A stretch of 64,000 nt of DNA from Liolophura sinensis (taxonomy: Eukaryota; Mollusca; Polyplacophora; Chitonida; Chitonidae), in NCBI RefSeq assembly GCF_032854445.1, contig NC_088300.1, positions 7,194,001 through 7,258,000 on the forward strand, read 5' to 3'. Every line of letters starts with the position of its first letter. Within the stretch, counting starts at the first letter, position 1. This document shows positions 34,679-49,600 of the stretch, piece by piece. The notes below the pieces were generated by a model. That model ran no database searches, had not been told where the DNA came from, and worked only from the letters and a program-made list of their open reading frames with translations. The position numbers and the translations under genes are program-made.

Positions 34679-37600
34679 ATGGCGGCTTTGACAAGTCGCC
34701 GAGTGACGGCAGGTGGTCGAAGTGCTTTCACACCTGATGGTGTCCGTGTACATCGACGCCTCGATCGGACACCTGAGCTGGCGGACAAATTCAGGAGACT
34801 TACGCCGGAAAACAAGGCCAAATTATACAGCCTCCGATCAGCAGTGGAAGAAACCAAGCTTAAGATGTCGAGGCTGGAAGACGATCTCGAAGAAAAGTAC
34901 AACAACAACAGCACTCTGACTAAGACTGAAATATTGATTTTGCTCTCGACATATATAAATTAATGTTGCAATAGCTGAGGCAGTGGTGGATAACATTCAT
35001 TGTCAGCTTAGTGGAAATTAAGTGCCACCTTTCTTGATCTGATATTAATCCGAAATTGACATGGATTGTTTTTGTGGCAAATTTAAAATCGGCTTACTTT
35101 GTACACATGTGTCATTAATATTACAACACCCTCTACCATCACTTTTTTGGTCGTGTTGACTTCACACCGATCAGGGTGATGTGTATACAGGTTTGGAACC
35201 AGTCAAGGGCTATCAATAAAACTTAGACAGACTGGGCTTGTATGAATATTGCTGGTAACAGTCTAGTCCATCTAGATGGACTCAGTGTGGTATTTTAAAA
35301 TTCTGACATTTATCCTAACTGACTCTCAAAAAAATCGCCGCACATCTGTGTAGTCCAACACGAAAGAGCCAATCTCAATGAGATCCGTGCTCAACTAATA
35401 TCATAGTTTTCTTGAGGATTTCAATACCAAAACTAAGTTTCATTTCAAACCCATAAGTAGGTCGCTGCACACTTCAAAATGGCTGCCGCTGACGATGCAC
35501 TTGAAGTTTTAGCAGTCAGTGTGACCATGCAGCAATTTAATTAGTTTCATAGGTGAGGATAGTAAATTTAGAGGATAGTATTAGAGATTTCACCATAAAA
35601 TTACATATGAATAAGCTGAAGAGGGAATTGAGCTTGCTATAAATGGGATGGAGATGTTACTTTGAAATCTGTGCCATGTTTTTTGACAGGCAGCGATGGA
35701 CTTGGTTTTATGATGAATGACAGAACGTTAAACTAGCACACTGAGTCCATTTAGATGAACTAATGATGATCTAGTTCAATCAAGTTTCTGCTTTCAACAA
35801 TTTCTGATATTTACTTCTCAATGTTTGAACACTGAACAGAAGAATCCAGTCGGTCAATTCCACAAAGTATGTGCTTAAATCCACTTTAAAACAGCAGCAC
35901 ACTCCAATTTTTGGTGTGGATTGAAAATATGGCCTTTATTAGCACTCCTGCAAGTGTAAATCCATTCTGAGTCAAAATGTTGTTGAAATGTACAGAAATA
36001 TTTCCTTCTCTGTCATCAGAATAACTTTGTGCAGTCATAACGATTTTGGGTGTACTAAACTCTGGAAACCATGTGCTAAACATATCAAAATTGACCTAAC
36101 AAGACAGGACCATGCAGCCAGTATTAAATCACAGGAACAATTTGCCCAGTTAGTGTCCCACCTTTGGACCACATGTTGGGAAAGTCCTTGTGAGTGACAC
36201 TTCAAGAGCTCCATGTAGCTAACCCCGACCCTTATGTAGAATTTTTATAATGTTTCAGACACAAATAAATCACCACTTTGTTGTGATTAGTTGTCTGTGT
36301 GATTTCAGACAGGCGCTGATTGAGCGTGAGCAAGAGTTACGGCATGCTGCTGAGTATCAGCTGAGGGAGAGCCTGGTGGACATGTATGGAGACCCTTCAG
36401 TGACAGAGGAGCTAAGGCAGAGACTACCTCACTCCTCACCCCATGACAGAATCAGGGGACAGTCCCTCAGCCCCACAGGGCACAGGTAAGTGGTAGTCAT
36501 TTGTACTAGAGATAAGGTCACTGCACAAGAAAAATCAACAAGTTTGTATATGGTGGTATATTAAAGAGGCTATAAAGAGGGTAAACTGCAAATCTGGTCA
36601 TATTTTGCTGTCATTTTAGAATGGTCCAAATTTATGGTCTCCTCTGTACATGTGTTACCATTCAAATTGGTAAAAAAGTGAACAGTCTGATTTTTACTGG
36701 AAGGCAGTAACTGAGTTATTCTTTGCAGATATAGAAAATTTGACTTTATATGATGAATATGGAGTTTTTGCCCAAAACCATTGGTATAGCCTCTTTGACC
36801 AGGCTTTCCAAGCATACAAACAACAGAATTTACTAAGTTAGCAGAGTTTACAAGTTGCTGGACATTTTCACCAATTCTAGCAATTTCCACGACAAAACTC
36901 TTTATGAAAATCACTTTAAGCCATCATTACAAAATGCACTCTGACTTTGTTACAACACTTTAAGCCATCATAACAAAATGCACTCTGACTTTGTTACAAC
37001 ACTTTAAGCCATCATTACAAAATGCACTCTGACTTTGTTACAACACTTTAAGCCATCATTACAAAATGCACTCTGACTTTGTTACAACACTTTAAGCCAT
37101 CATTACAAAATGCACTCTGACTTTGTTACAACACTTTAAGCCATCATTACAAAATGCACTCTGACTTTGTTACAACACTTTAAGCCATCATTACAAAATG
37201 CACTCTGACTTTGTTACAACACTTTAAGCCATCATTACAAAATGCACTCTGACTTTGTTACAACACTTTAAGCCATCATTACAAAGTGCACTCTGACTTT
37301 GTTACAACACTTTAGGGAGACTTAATGTTCAGGTTATAATTCTCACCGTAATTTTTTGGATCTGTGATATAATTTTACTCATCTTGCATCTGAAAGATTT
37401 ACCATTTTTTAGGTAGTTTGTTTTGTAAACCTGAATTTGAGCAGGCCAGCCATTTTGTGAGAATTCATATGCATGATGTCCATTCAAAGTGTTGCTTTAT
37501 TCATAAAACCACATTACTAAACCAGTTAGCCAAGTGCTGAAGTGCAAGAAAAATTGACACACAGGTGAACTGAGCAAGAATCTGGTAACTTCCATGAGAC

Positions 37601-40600
37601 GGCGTTAATTAAACGGTACATGGAAAGTCTCTTGCCAGAAGTCTGGTACATTTATGTAAAAGCAATTTCGGATTTGCGGATACGCTGCAGGACATTTTTG
37701 GGGCACAAAAATACATGGAATACCCAATTCTCACGCATTTTATGTATTTCCATTGCCAAAAAGTCAACCAGACACTTGTCCATGTACTGCCTATTTTTTG
37801 TTGGACGGGACAATTTTGGGTGGCCATTCTCTTTGTGGCACCATATACAATTTCATCTGTTTTGTCTTTAGTCAGTTTACTCTACAACAGGATTTGGAGA
37901 TACTGTACATCCATTGAGTGGTTTAACTTACCATTACAATTCATCTAGAATATTTTCTTCAGGTCACTTTGTTTGGTGGCTGTGGTGCATTTGATCAAAA
38001 CTGTTAAACATCTTCTCAAAAGTCAAGTGGATGGATGCTTCTAAAATTTCTGTGATACTAGCTAGATATGTAAGTTTGAAGAAGGCATTACAATCCGTTA
38101 TAATCTTAACAAGCTTGCCAGTGGTTAAATATTTGACATGATAAAAAGTTTTGAATTTTGACATAACTTTGATGTATTCCATTGAATTTTGGTCTGGTGA
38201 TCAGAATATGCGTATTTGTTTTGTTTTGTCTTTGTGTGTAACTTTCTGAGCTGTAGTCAAAAGATAATGGTAGGGTTTTGAAGTTAAGTAATTTCAGTGG
38301 CCTGTAAATCGAAATCTATGAGAGCCAGAAACACATTGTGCACTTGTACACTCTCTGTGAATGAATGAATGATTATGGCTTAACGCCACATCGGCAATAT
38401 TTCAGCCATATTGTGGCGACACTCTCTGTGATATCTAAACATATTGAGCTACACCTAATAGTTTTTGTTCTAGATGTGTTTAAATGGATTATCCTATTTC
38501 AGGGGTAGATGTTCAAACCCATTTATTTGTGTGACAAAGAGGGTAACTGGACCATTCTATTCAACTGCCCAGTTAATTGTCTATGATTTCACATATTAAT
38601 ACACTGAATGCTGATTAACTTATAGTGTCCTTTTCTGTTTTTACATATTGCTTAGTGATAGAACAAAACAAAAACATAATGCTTTTGGGTAAAACCTTTG
38701 CTTTCACTGTTATGTGGAAGAAAATGTGAGAATCTTTTCAATTTTTGAAGTTTATAATTTTAGAAAGTGCCTTCTGACCAATGTTAGTGACATTGATTTA
38801 TCTCCCTTCAGTTGTGCTTAGCACATGTAAGTTGCCTCCCCTGGGCTGTAACTGATGTAAGTGAGTGAGTGCTTGGGGTTTAACGTCGTACTCAACAATT
38901 TTTCAGTCATATGACGACGAAGGAATCATTAGGGTGCATGTACGTGTAATGTGCCTCCTTGTTGCAGGACGGATTTCCACCGCTCTTTTATTTAGTGCTG
39001 CTTCACTGAGACGACTTACCGAAGGCAAGTAAGACGCCCCGCCCGAGCCATTATACTGATACGGGTCAACCAGTCGTTGCACTATCCCCTTCATGCTGAA
39101 CACCAAGCGAGGAAGTTACAACTTCCTCTTTTAAAGTCTTAGGTGTGACTCGATCAAGGATTGATCCTGGATCTACCGGTCCCGAAGCGGACGCTCTACC
39201 AACTGTGCCATCCGGGCCGGTCTAACTGATGTAAAGGCACTCCTGTATCCCAGCAACTTCAGCTACTTCTTACAAAAGAGTACACATATTAGCAATACTA
39301 ATATGTAAATTTGATCTGATGAATTTGTATGTAAGTGATCAAATATACAGGCGATAGTGCTAGAAGTGTTTGTGCACATATATCTGCTAATAGATTTCAG
39401 GCTATTTTTTTTAGGGTAATAGGTAAACCTGACAAAACTTTGAAAGCTGTGAACTTCAGTTTTGTGTTCTTTCTTTCTTTGTAAACAGTAAAGTAAAGTA
39501 AACAGTAATATTTTATTATTATCTTCATGTGAGGATCTTTCTACAGGAATAAGTACTTGGAAACTAAAGACTGTGATTGGCTTAAAAATTCACCCAAAGT
39601 CAATCTGTTGTCAAAATGTTTATCGGGCATTAGTAACGACATACATATATAGTAATAATTGTATAACTATTCAGTTTTTCTGTAACAAGTGTTGTATGTC
39701 TCCACTAAGAAATCGCTATTTAGTGATACTGGTTCTTGAGGCATCTAATTGCTCTTTTGACCATAATTTACATTCATTTATTAATCATAACAAGAAATGG
39801 GGACAGGAAAGGTGTGTTAGGAATGGTAAATTTTTAAGTTTATTGCATACAATGCGAACTGAAACTTGCTGAGGAGACTTTTCATCTCTGCTATGGCATT
39901 TTGATAAGCGCAATGTCTTTAGGTTGTGTATCCTGCAAGTATTGTTCAAAGCAAGAGGTTAAATAAAGACTGCAGAAGAGAATTCTGCTATAACTTGCTG
40001 AAAGCTACATGTTCTTCAGGAATGGTTCCTTTGAGATCATAGCTTGATGTGTCAAAGCCTCTGTATATCACAGGAAAGAATATTGAAATCTGCTCACTCA
40101 AGCCTGTAGGATTCCATTATATCCAAATATGCCATCTGAATGTTGGTTAACGGCTGTTTACAAAGTATTTATTTCTTTGGGTCAAGAAAATACTGCAAAA
40201 ATCTTTTTCTTAACTTTACATCCAATGTTTTAATACTGTATCCTTAGCACTCAGACATTTATCAAGCGCCCAAGACTAATGTTTATTACAGTATAACGTC
40301 ATAATGTCAGCATTCACTCAGTAATTATGATCAGCTCTATCTTGTTTGGGTTTGTTATACCCAAGTATAAAGCTTTTGAATCTGGATGTCTAGAACTCTC
40401 CTTCAGAGCTATGTAGAATGATTAATTTAAGCTGTGATTGTTGACAACATTGTCACTGAGTGGTTTTCCAGTGATTACATGAAGACAGCGTCACCATCAA
40501 TCAGGCAAACTTTTTGACGGACAGTTTTGAGCATTTTCTGCTCTAAGCAATAGTAAACTAGTATGTGAAGCCAGAAACTACTGTTTCATGTTCCTTCAAG

Positions 40601-43600
40601 ATTGCAGAGATGATAGGTTACCTTTGAAGGTGTGTGAATTATAACATTTTTGTGTCTTGTCTTGCTCAGTGCAGATTGCTATGAAGAATGAGACACTAGA
40701 TTGTGTTCCAAGTTGTCCTGCAGACATAATCTTCTGCATGTCTGTACATAGCAAGATATATATGTATAATTCAGGTGGAAATTAGCACTTTCTTATTTTT
40801 GTATTGGTAACATTAGCCTTTCATTTGGACACTGTTATATTAAAGTATAGCTGGCTAACTTTTGGCTGGCAACATATTGCCGGTCACCTGGTGGCGTGTG
40901 TGTGCTGAGCGTCAGGCCCAGAATGCCATGATCACATCAACAGTTTATGGTGAAGAACCTGTAATGTCATTTGTGGCTTACATTGATACTACGCTTGGGA
41001 CAGGGGATGATGATTATTCATGTTATGTATGTGTAGGTTGGTATCAGTTGGATTGTTGTCATGGCCCTGTGTTACAATAACGTTGCTGTCACGGCAGTGG
41101 TTTATCCAGTCTGCTTTGCCTTTATCTTCTAGCTGTAGTATTGTTACTAATCTTATAGAGATGTGCTCACTAGATGACTCCGTGTGCAGTTTGCATGGAG
41201 AAGATGTTCTGTTTACCAGTTATTTAACCACATACATTTCTTTGCTGGAAGCCTTTATTTATTCTTTTTGTAATATTGTGAAAGTCACACTTTCACGTAA
41301 CCTTTGTTTCCTTCAAAAGAGGTTAAGCTTTTACTGGTGTTTTACAAAGCTGGCATTTTGAATGACACAAACAAATCATTTTAGTATCATTTTCATAATA
41401 ATAATATGCATAAATTCCACGGAAAAAAAGGGCTTTGTTGTTTGAAAAGGTTCATAGGTGTGCAAATTTTTTATACCTTGTACATGTAGCAATGTCTGTC
41501 AGAGTATTGTCCCTTTGATGGAACTCGTGCAATTGAAGGTGACCTTGCAGTAGACTGGGGAACTTCAGCAAGTAGCTTTAGGGGAGCATTGTGCTCCTGA
41601 ATTCCTGTCTGAATTAAAATTTGAACCAGATTGCCTGTCTGATAATATGAGTAGAATTACATTGTATGAGGACATTCCGCAGCCCTAACCATTATCATAC
41701 ATTGATATCACTGAAACAATGATATCACTGAAACAATTTGCCGAGTCGCATTCTGATTCAAAAAGATCTCCTGAGTATGCTTGAGTATATGCCATTCACT
41801 TCCCAGAGGTCACTGGAGTAGGTGGGGTGGCCACTGATGTGTTATTCCAACGGCCACTGTGGGAAACCATTGACGCCACTCCCTCCACCTTGTCTGACGT
41901 GGGCGGAGTTGGTTGTTTGAGTTGTAGCCACCTAGTGCATGCGACTTTTGTAAGATCGCGCATCACGCTGTGTCCTCTGATGGCCATTGAATCTGATACG
42001 ACTGATGGTCTGACCTGTCAAATGGAATACACCCTTTATGTAACCGCAGTGCACATGAACTGAAGGCATTGAAAGTTTTATTTAGGGTAACTGTTTGAAT
42101 CCTCACATTTATGTTGCCTTTGGAATTTGCACACATGTAGAGCCAATTTAGTCAATAAAAGACAGCATATGAAAATATGTTAACTCATTTTTTAAAATTT
42201 TTTCACAGAACTAACTGCTATGAAAGCTGTTAATCTTGTCATCATGCAATTTATAATCTGATTTTTAGTGATGAGGCAAGCACAATAACAGTGCAGTCAG
42301 TAATGCTGGGTTGTAATGGGGGCATTGTCCATCTTAGCATTTTGTATGGTGGTAGTCTTTTTGATGGACGCACAGAACTGCTTCGTTTGAAAAATTACAG
42401 CATTTGTTGATTTTGTCTCTAACATCCAACTAAAGGACTATTGAAATGTATCACATCACATGGAAATTTGCAGGGTTGCAGTGTATACTCCTTTATCTGT
42501 TATATGCCTGGCTGTATATCCCGTGGTTGGGAAACTCTTGTTTTTACTTTATATGATCACCTATTTGTATGATAATTGTGATCTTTGCTCATGCAGTATG
42601 TGCATGAACATACAAATGGCTAAAATGACTTGAAATTCTCCATTTACAGGGGTGAAAAACCATAGCTTTATTAACAATGCAATTGTGGTGCATAGTGACA
42701 AACATTTGAATTGTCACTGTGTATTTTTTAATGATAAAAATCTAAACCAAAAAAAAAAGATTAAGAAATACATAAGACTTGTTTTTCTGATGATGGTTGA
42801 TGGAATTTTGAATGTCCAGTTGCCTACTTAAGATAGGAATTTTTGATAGAAATACAGCTTTACATCAGTTGTATAGGCTGATATCTCAGAATGGCTAGTC
42901 TGAAAAGGTATGAAAAGTTTATTAATATTAAAATCCAGGGAGTAGTGTTAATTTGTAAATGTACAAATTTACATGAACTGTTTGTACTCAGATTCATTCC
43001 CCCACGCAGGGATTTGTTTGTGTACCTTATGTTACATAGGTCATCAAGTGCATTCATTTACATTTGGCAAGTGTATATTTGTCTCAAAATATCATGTAGG
43101 AAAAGGTGATAATAACTACTATAGAGAGAAATAAGGTGATATATAAATTAAACATCTATGAAAAAACAGTAAACTGGGATGATTAGCCATTTTTGTTTTT
43201 TGTGCACCTGAATTATTGTAATTTCTCAATTACATGTTCTTTTAGACAACAAATAGACTTAATAAATTTTTAAATTTCAAGGCATGTCTTGTGTGATATA
43301 TATATATATCTATACATGATAGTATATACATATATATTCCCCTTTTTATTCAATGATCCAGATGTTTTTATCTGAGTTTGATTTTCTAGCTGACCATGTT
43401 TGACAGGTTGAAGAGAATTCCTATTCGTTCTTTTGTCATTAGAACACAATACCAATTGAGGTAGAAAGTGCTTCTTCTGTTGATGGTTCCTCTGTGCTTT
43501 ACATCTCCTCATCTGTTTGCCTGCTTCCCCTCTGCCATGTTCGCTGAGGATGCTAAATGTTTGCCGGACATTATTTTGTTAAATTCATCACAGCTGAGGT

Positions 43601-46600
43601 GGCCTATGTAAATTCAAGGCTGTGTAAAACGTAGCAAGGCGTAAAGTAAGTAAATTTGTCCTGCGGCGTTGGGGGCTGTTTTAGATACATAGATTGATAT
43701 CCTAAGTTGTTGATATATGAGAACGGAGCTGGGGGAGAACACATATTTGACGAGTTCTGACACTGTTTGTACTCTACCTCATCCATGCCCTGTAACCAGT
43801 CTATTAAACACATACACCATTGTCAACTGGACAAATATACAGTGGACCTGTGCAGAGTTGAATCATAACCATTGTGAGGTATTGATCTGTCCTTATGGCC
43901 TATCTTCCCCCACCCCAACCCCCCATGTACACCCCACTGCTGATGCGTCTTGCTATGTTTACCCACTGACAAAGTTCATAGAGAGAGCTTCACATTTTTT
44001 TCACCAGTAACCTAAGCATTAACCAAGACTGGGAGTAAGCAATATTTTGCATTTTGCAAACATAACAGTTATAAGATTGAACATTGAGATTTTTATATTT
44101 ACTGTTTGTATAAATTCAAAGCAAATTATTATTTTTTTCAACATATTTTGTTTAATATATAAAAAAGAAATTTTCATGCATCCTTGCAGATGTAAGATAT
44201 ATGTTAACTAATAAAAATATTTTACTCATAGTTATTTGTGAAAAAAAAAACAAACAAAAAAAAAACAATATGGTGATAAAACAAGCAATTAGGAAATAGC
44301 TCCTTGGGAGAGAATGTAGGATCCAGTTAAAATTGATGTTTTAGTTTCTCATTACCTGTGTATTTATGAAAATATATTGAAGATATTCTTTGTCATTGCA
44401 TTAATCTGCTTCCATGTGTTAGTCTCCTTTGTCTTGGCTATTTTGATTTTTTTTTTATGTTTAATTTTTTCCAAGCTGCGTTTTGGCTCAGCTCCATTCA
44501 GCAGAGTTTTGATAGGAAATCGTTAACATGCTTGTGGAAGTAAATTTAATCGAATCAAGGTACATGTAGAAATTGATTAAGTGGGGATTTTGGACGGCTC
44601 GACAAGACTTGGACAAATAAAAGCTGAATAAAGAAATGTTGATTTTTGCGTGTGCTCAGCAGTTGTGTGATTTATCTACAGCAGGTCTCGAGTGGCCTAG
44701 CTCTGTGGAAACCTGTTGCGGAGGAAGGTGGGGGCTTGGATTGATCAGTCCACCAATCATCTGTGTTTGCTCATCTGTAACAGGTGTTCCTATGGCCCAT
44801 TGATTATCCACACAAGAGTAACATTAGTGTGTGGCTTGTCTTTCTCATCCTGCCACAAGCCTTTGTTAACATCACAAACTCTCTTGTACACCATGGCTAA
44901 CTGCCCAGTGCTCTCACCTCCCCAGTGATATTATTACAATATTGTACCATAATTTACCTGCGCCAGGTTGATCTTCTGCATCTAGTTCTCTCTTCACCGT
45001 CAGTTTCTTGCCATTTTAAGGGCCATTATTAAGATTTTCATTCTTTGAGATTTTGTATTTTGAGGAAAGCCACCAGTGTGTCAATTAATACAGGGCGTAG
45101 TCTCTAGGGTGTTCTGCTTGAGAAATTTAATTATGGTGCATTATTTCTGCAGTTGTATGATGTGTCCAGGGTTACGAAATGCAAGCCAAGTGACAGTCTA
45201 TCTTCTCGGGAATACTGGCTATTTAGCATGGAATCACAAAGTGATATTAAGAGTATAAATAAAGGAAATATGATCTGTAGTAGTTCATAACTTAATACTA
45301 TACATATTTTGTCATTGCACTCCACAACAGTGGATACCCTTAGGGGACTACAATAGACCCCTTGTGAAATCCCCAGTGCACAACAGTTTAACCCTAGGGA
45401 CTACAGCGGACTCCACAGGAGGCTACAATAGGCATCTACAGAAAATCCCCAGGGAACTACAGTTTACCCCCAGGGGACTACATTATGATCCTCAGGGTGC
45501 CCTAAATTCTCTGTTGGGGATGCATCACACCACATCAACATTTACACACTCTGTTCTCGATAATAACTGCTATTACTCTTTGGTCTGTCCATTTGTCATA
45601 TGCTCATTTCCGTGCAGTAACTGCTCCAATATTGTTTGCTTCTTTCTGTTCAGGTGCCCCTCATAGAACTTCAGATCAAGTTTGAAAACCAGATTGATAT
45701 GTCCTTTCTTTCGCATATTTAATAAATTCTGTGGTTCTTAGTGGTTGTTATGTCTTGTACAATAACTGCTTCAAGTATTATCCGATTTTGACAAAAATTT
45801 TTTTTGCAGGTTCATTTTGTGCTCCCATTGATTCATTGATGGTAAGATTGTACATATCTGATCAAGTGTCAGCATTGGAACTGCTTTATTAAGCTTGGGC
45901 CAAGTTTTGAAGTTCTTATCGTTATGGCAGACATATGTTTTTTTTTGATCACGATTAACCATCACATTATGATGGTTAGTGATGTGCATGTGTCAGTGGT
46001 TGGCAGAAGCCCACATGTTACCACTGGTTAACAGAGCTTTAGTGAAGTAATGTGATATAACTACAGCCTATTAACTGTCTGACCTGCCACCTGTGGCCAC
46101 CCGATCTGCACATTGATACACATGCACAATGTTATGCAGGTGTATACACAACATGTGACCTGCAGGTTTTACTTATTTTGTTGTGATTATGTACAGCTAC
46201 ACGTACTGCATATAAATGTTTGGCACAGAAACAGTTTGCCCTCATCTATATGCACTGCCTACAGCGGGGCTAAAATGCTATTCAGTACAAACATCCAGAG
46301 CTAGCTAGGACATTTTTTGCTGGAACCAGCTCCAGCTAGACTGAATCATTGTTAATGCAGGTGAGAGAAATCTAGTCATTAGAGTGAGTTGTGCCCTTCA
46401 TGTTATCGCTACACCACACCTGTACACACATTTGCCCTAGTCAGAGTCAAGTGAGAATTATTTTGTTTTACCCAGTTGCCCTTTCAGTGCTAGATTGATT
46501 CCAAAGGAAGTAAAAATACAGAAAGTGGGTGCATGGATAAGAATTAACCATAGACATTGAATGTGGTAAACTGTTTAAAATAGACTATGTAAAAAGTAGG

Positions 46601-49600
46601 TGTGGGAATTTAATAATTGTGCTCTAAACAACACACTTTAGAGCTAGAACTTAGATATCCTTTACTTAAATGTTGATCTCATTAGGATAGGCTTTATTAA
46701 ATGTTTTAAATTTGGGGATTTTCATTACAGTATTTCATTTGTACACCAAATCCTTGTCTTCAGTGTGTTGTTCGTATAGTAAGTCCACATACATCACATT
46801 TGTGGTTGACATGTATCTTAGGCTTAACTCTTAGTCTTCAGATACGGGATATCAAGGAAGGAGTCTTGGCAAAGGTTTATAGCTTGACTTCATTATTATT
46901 AGCTGAGTCTCAAGTTAGACATTTTTGTACTGACCATAACTGTATTACAGCTTCATTTAACTTTTCTCATGAGATCAAAGATTTTCTTTGGTTTTAATTT
47001 CATTTCAGATTTATGATATGTTTTATATCCCTTGGTTTTTCCTGTTCATTAATATCTAACCTTTAGCACAGTTTTCTGGAAATGCTATGATTTATTATCA
47101 GCAGGAAACAAACATGGCTGCCCACTTAGTGGTTTTGCCTCGAAGACGGAGAAGACTCAAACAGCCAAATTTTATGTGTTAATTAATGGGACAAAGCTGG
47201 TTATGAATGGGTAGCTCGGCGCATGTTAGTGTTTGTCTGCACTACGTCTGGCCCAGTCGCTGAGGAGTGGTGTTGTTATGCCAGGGAGATAGCCGCTCTA
47301 TAAGACAAACAGGTGCTGTATTATCTCTTGAGCAAACCTTGCCAGTCCCCCAGAGATCCCGACTTAGTTAGACTCTTGACCCTGAGCCGCTGACAAAGAC
47401 CCCGACTAATTAAACTACAATGTAAGATTAGAAAGGCTCAAGACCAATTCTTGGCACCCTGTGATAGTGCTGTGTTCTCTATGCTAACGAAACTATGCTC
47501 TCCCAATCAGACAAGAGAGGCTAGTGGAGATCGTCCAAAAATATTATTTTGCATATTCTTTTTGGGAGCGGGTAAATAGTGGGTTAATAGCTTAGTGGTC
47601 TGATACTGACCACAAGAACAGCCTTGCTGAAATAACAAGGCAGTCTGAAGTTGGCCACAGAATAGGCACCAAGTTTGTCTCTTTTTCTTTGTCCGTCCAA
47701 AACCAACGAAGGCAATATTTTCACTGTCTGTTGACAGCTAGAGTCTTTTCACGTGCAGGTCAGTGCAAGTCAAAATGCAAAGTTCTTTGCCTTGATTATT
47801 TCACTACCTGGTCACTGTTCTTTTTTCTTTTTTTGTTCCAATTTTAAGTTGATTTCAGACTGTATTCAAAAGAAGCCAATCATAAAGTTTCAGGAGAAGA
47901 CAAGAATTATTCCAGGCAATTTCTCTGAGTGAAAAGAGAAGAGCTTGAGTGAGTCATTAATTACTCGCATCTGGCTAGACTAAACAAACACCTATTTAAT
48001 GTGGCTGGAATGACAGAGGCTGACTTGACAGATGGCTGCAGACAATGATCTCTTCAGCTGAATTCCTAGAAACTGTCAGAGACTCTGCAGAGAGAAAATC
48101 ACAAATACAAATACATACATGTACATTCTGTCAAAGTGCTACTGTAGTGAGATGCAGTTGTGTTTGATATGGACCAAATGTAACCACAAATCACTCCTAT
48201 ATGCAAGATATCAACATCCAAGTTTGGTCCTATGGTGAATACACAAAAACCCTTAGTTTGCGTGATATTGATGTTTTAATATGTTACCAAATTTTGCTTC
48301 TGATTTGACTGTTATGTTTCCCTTGTTAGCTTATTTAAGAGGGGCTGGAATATAAACAAATAATTACTAAGTTTTTCAAGCTCGGGCTTCCATATTTGAT
48401 AACTTCCAAATGTTTATTTATTTATTTGATTAATCTAGAATATTTCACGTATATGACGGCAGCCAGCATTATGGTGGGCGGAAACCGGGCAGAGCCCGGG
48501 GGGAAAATAATACATGTGTGTAAATGTGTATCTCATTGGATAAATTACTTTTGAAGAAGGGCTATGTTTTGTGTGTAATAGCAGCTTTTATTGGCACGGA
48601 ATCGGATGTGTCAATATGTATATAATATATGATTTTTAAGAATTAATATAGTTTTTAGATGGGTAAGCAAGTTAAAGTCATTAAACTCTGACATGTGAGC
48701 TATAGAGATTGTCATGACATCGAGTTCAAACCCCACCCTCAGACAACACGATGTTGATACAAATGACGCCAAAGTGCCCGATCAAGTCATCAAAGTGCCT
48801 GATCAAGTCATCAAAGTGATCAAGTCATCAAAGTGCCTGATCAAATCATCGTAAACCCGCAAACAAACATGGGTCATAATAAATATTAAATTACGCAACA
48901 GAAAGTGAATGCAGATATTAAAACGTATTGAAACTTACTTGAAAATAATCTGAAATTTTCCAATTGATGATGCCTGACGAATAACCATAGTTTTAAACAA
49001 TATGACCATGTTTTCATTTGGTATCCCAAGACCACATGGGATCCCCAGAATGAGTGCTGATGTCACCGTGGAGGTTGTGTGAAAATGTCACTACTGTGTA
49101 ATACACAGCAACAACACAGACAAGTCAGATGTCAAAATGGAAAATAACTGAACTAACTTGAATAAAAATAATAATAAAAAAAAATTACTACTCTTTTCAA
49201 CAAGGCTAAAATTTCAGCTTGAAAAGAATTCACTGGGTCGCCGGTGACATTTTATTGCTTGTATGTTTGTCAGCGTCATACATCTCAAATGTAGTTCAGG
49301 GGTTTCCCCAGTAGAGGGCGCAGGCAAAGTCGGGGAGTTCAAAGTTGTACCGGAAAGAGTGCTGACCTCATCATCTGATACAAAACTTTGCGTAAGATGA
49401 CTTGTATTAGATGCCGTAGACAGATAGGTATATGATAAACATTTATATCTCACTTCTGCTTAGATTAAATATTTTTTATATATGTAGCATCCACGATGTA
49501 AAGGTTTTCTTAGGACACACTGGATGCAAACTGGAACTGAAGTTTACATTACAATAAAACTTAGCATTGACTGGTGTGATCACTTCTTAGCAATCCATTA

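Noticed and set aside
40862-42063. Several 60-110 codon ORFs in the giant intron (for example 41020-41361)
   Set aside because: Composition and codons look like random AT-rich DNA; no recognisable domain or splice pattern.
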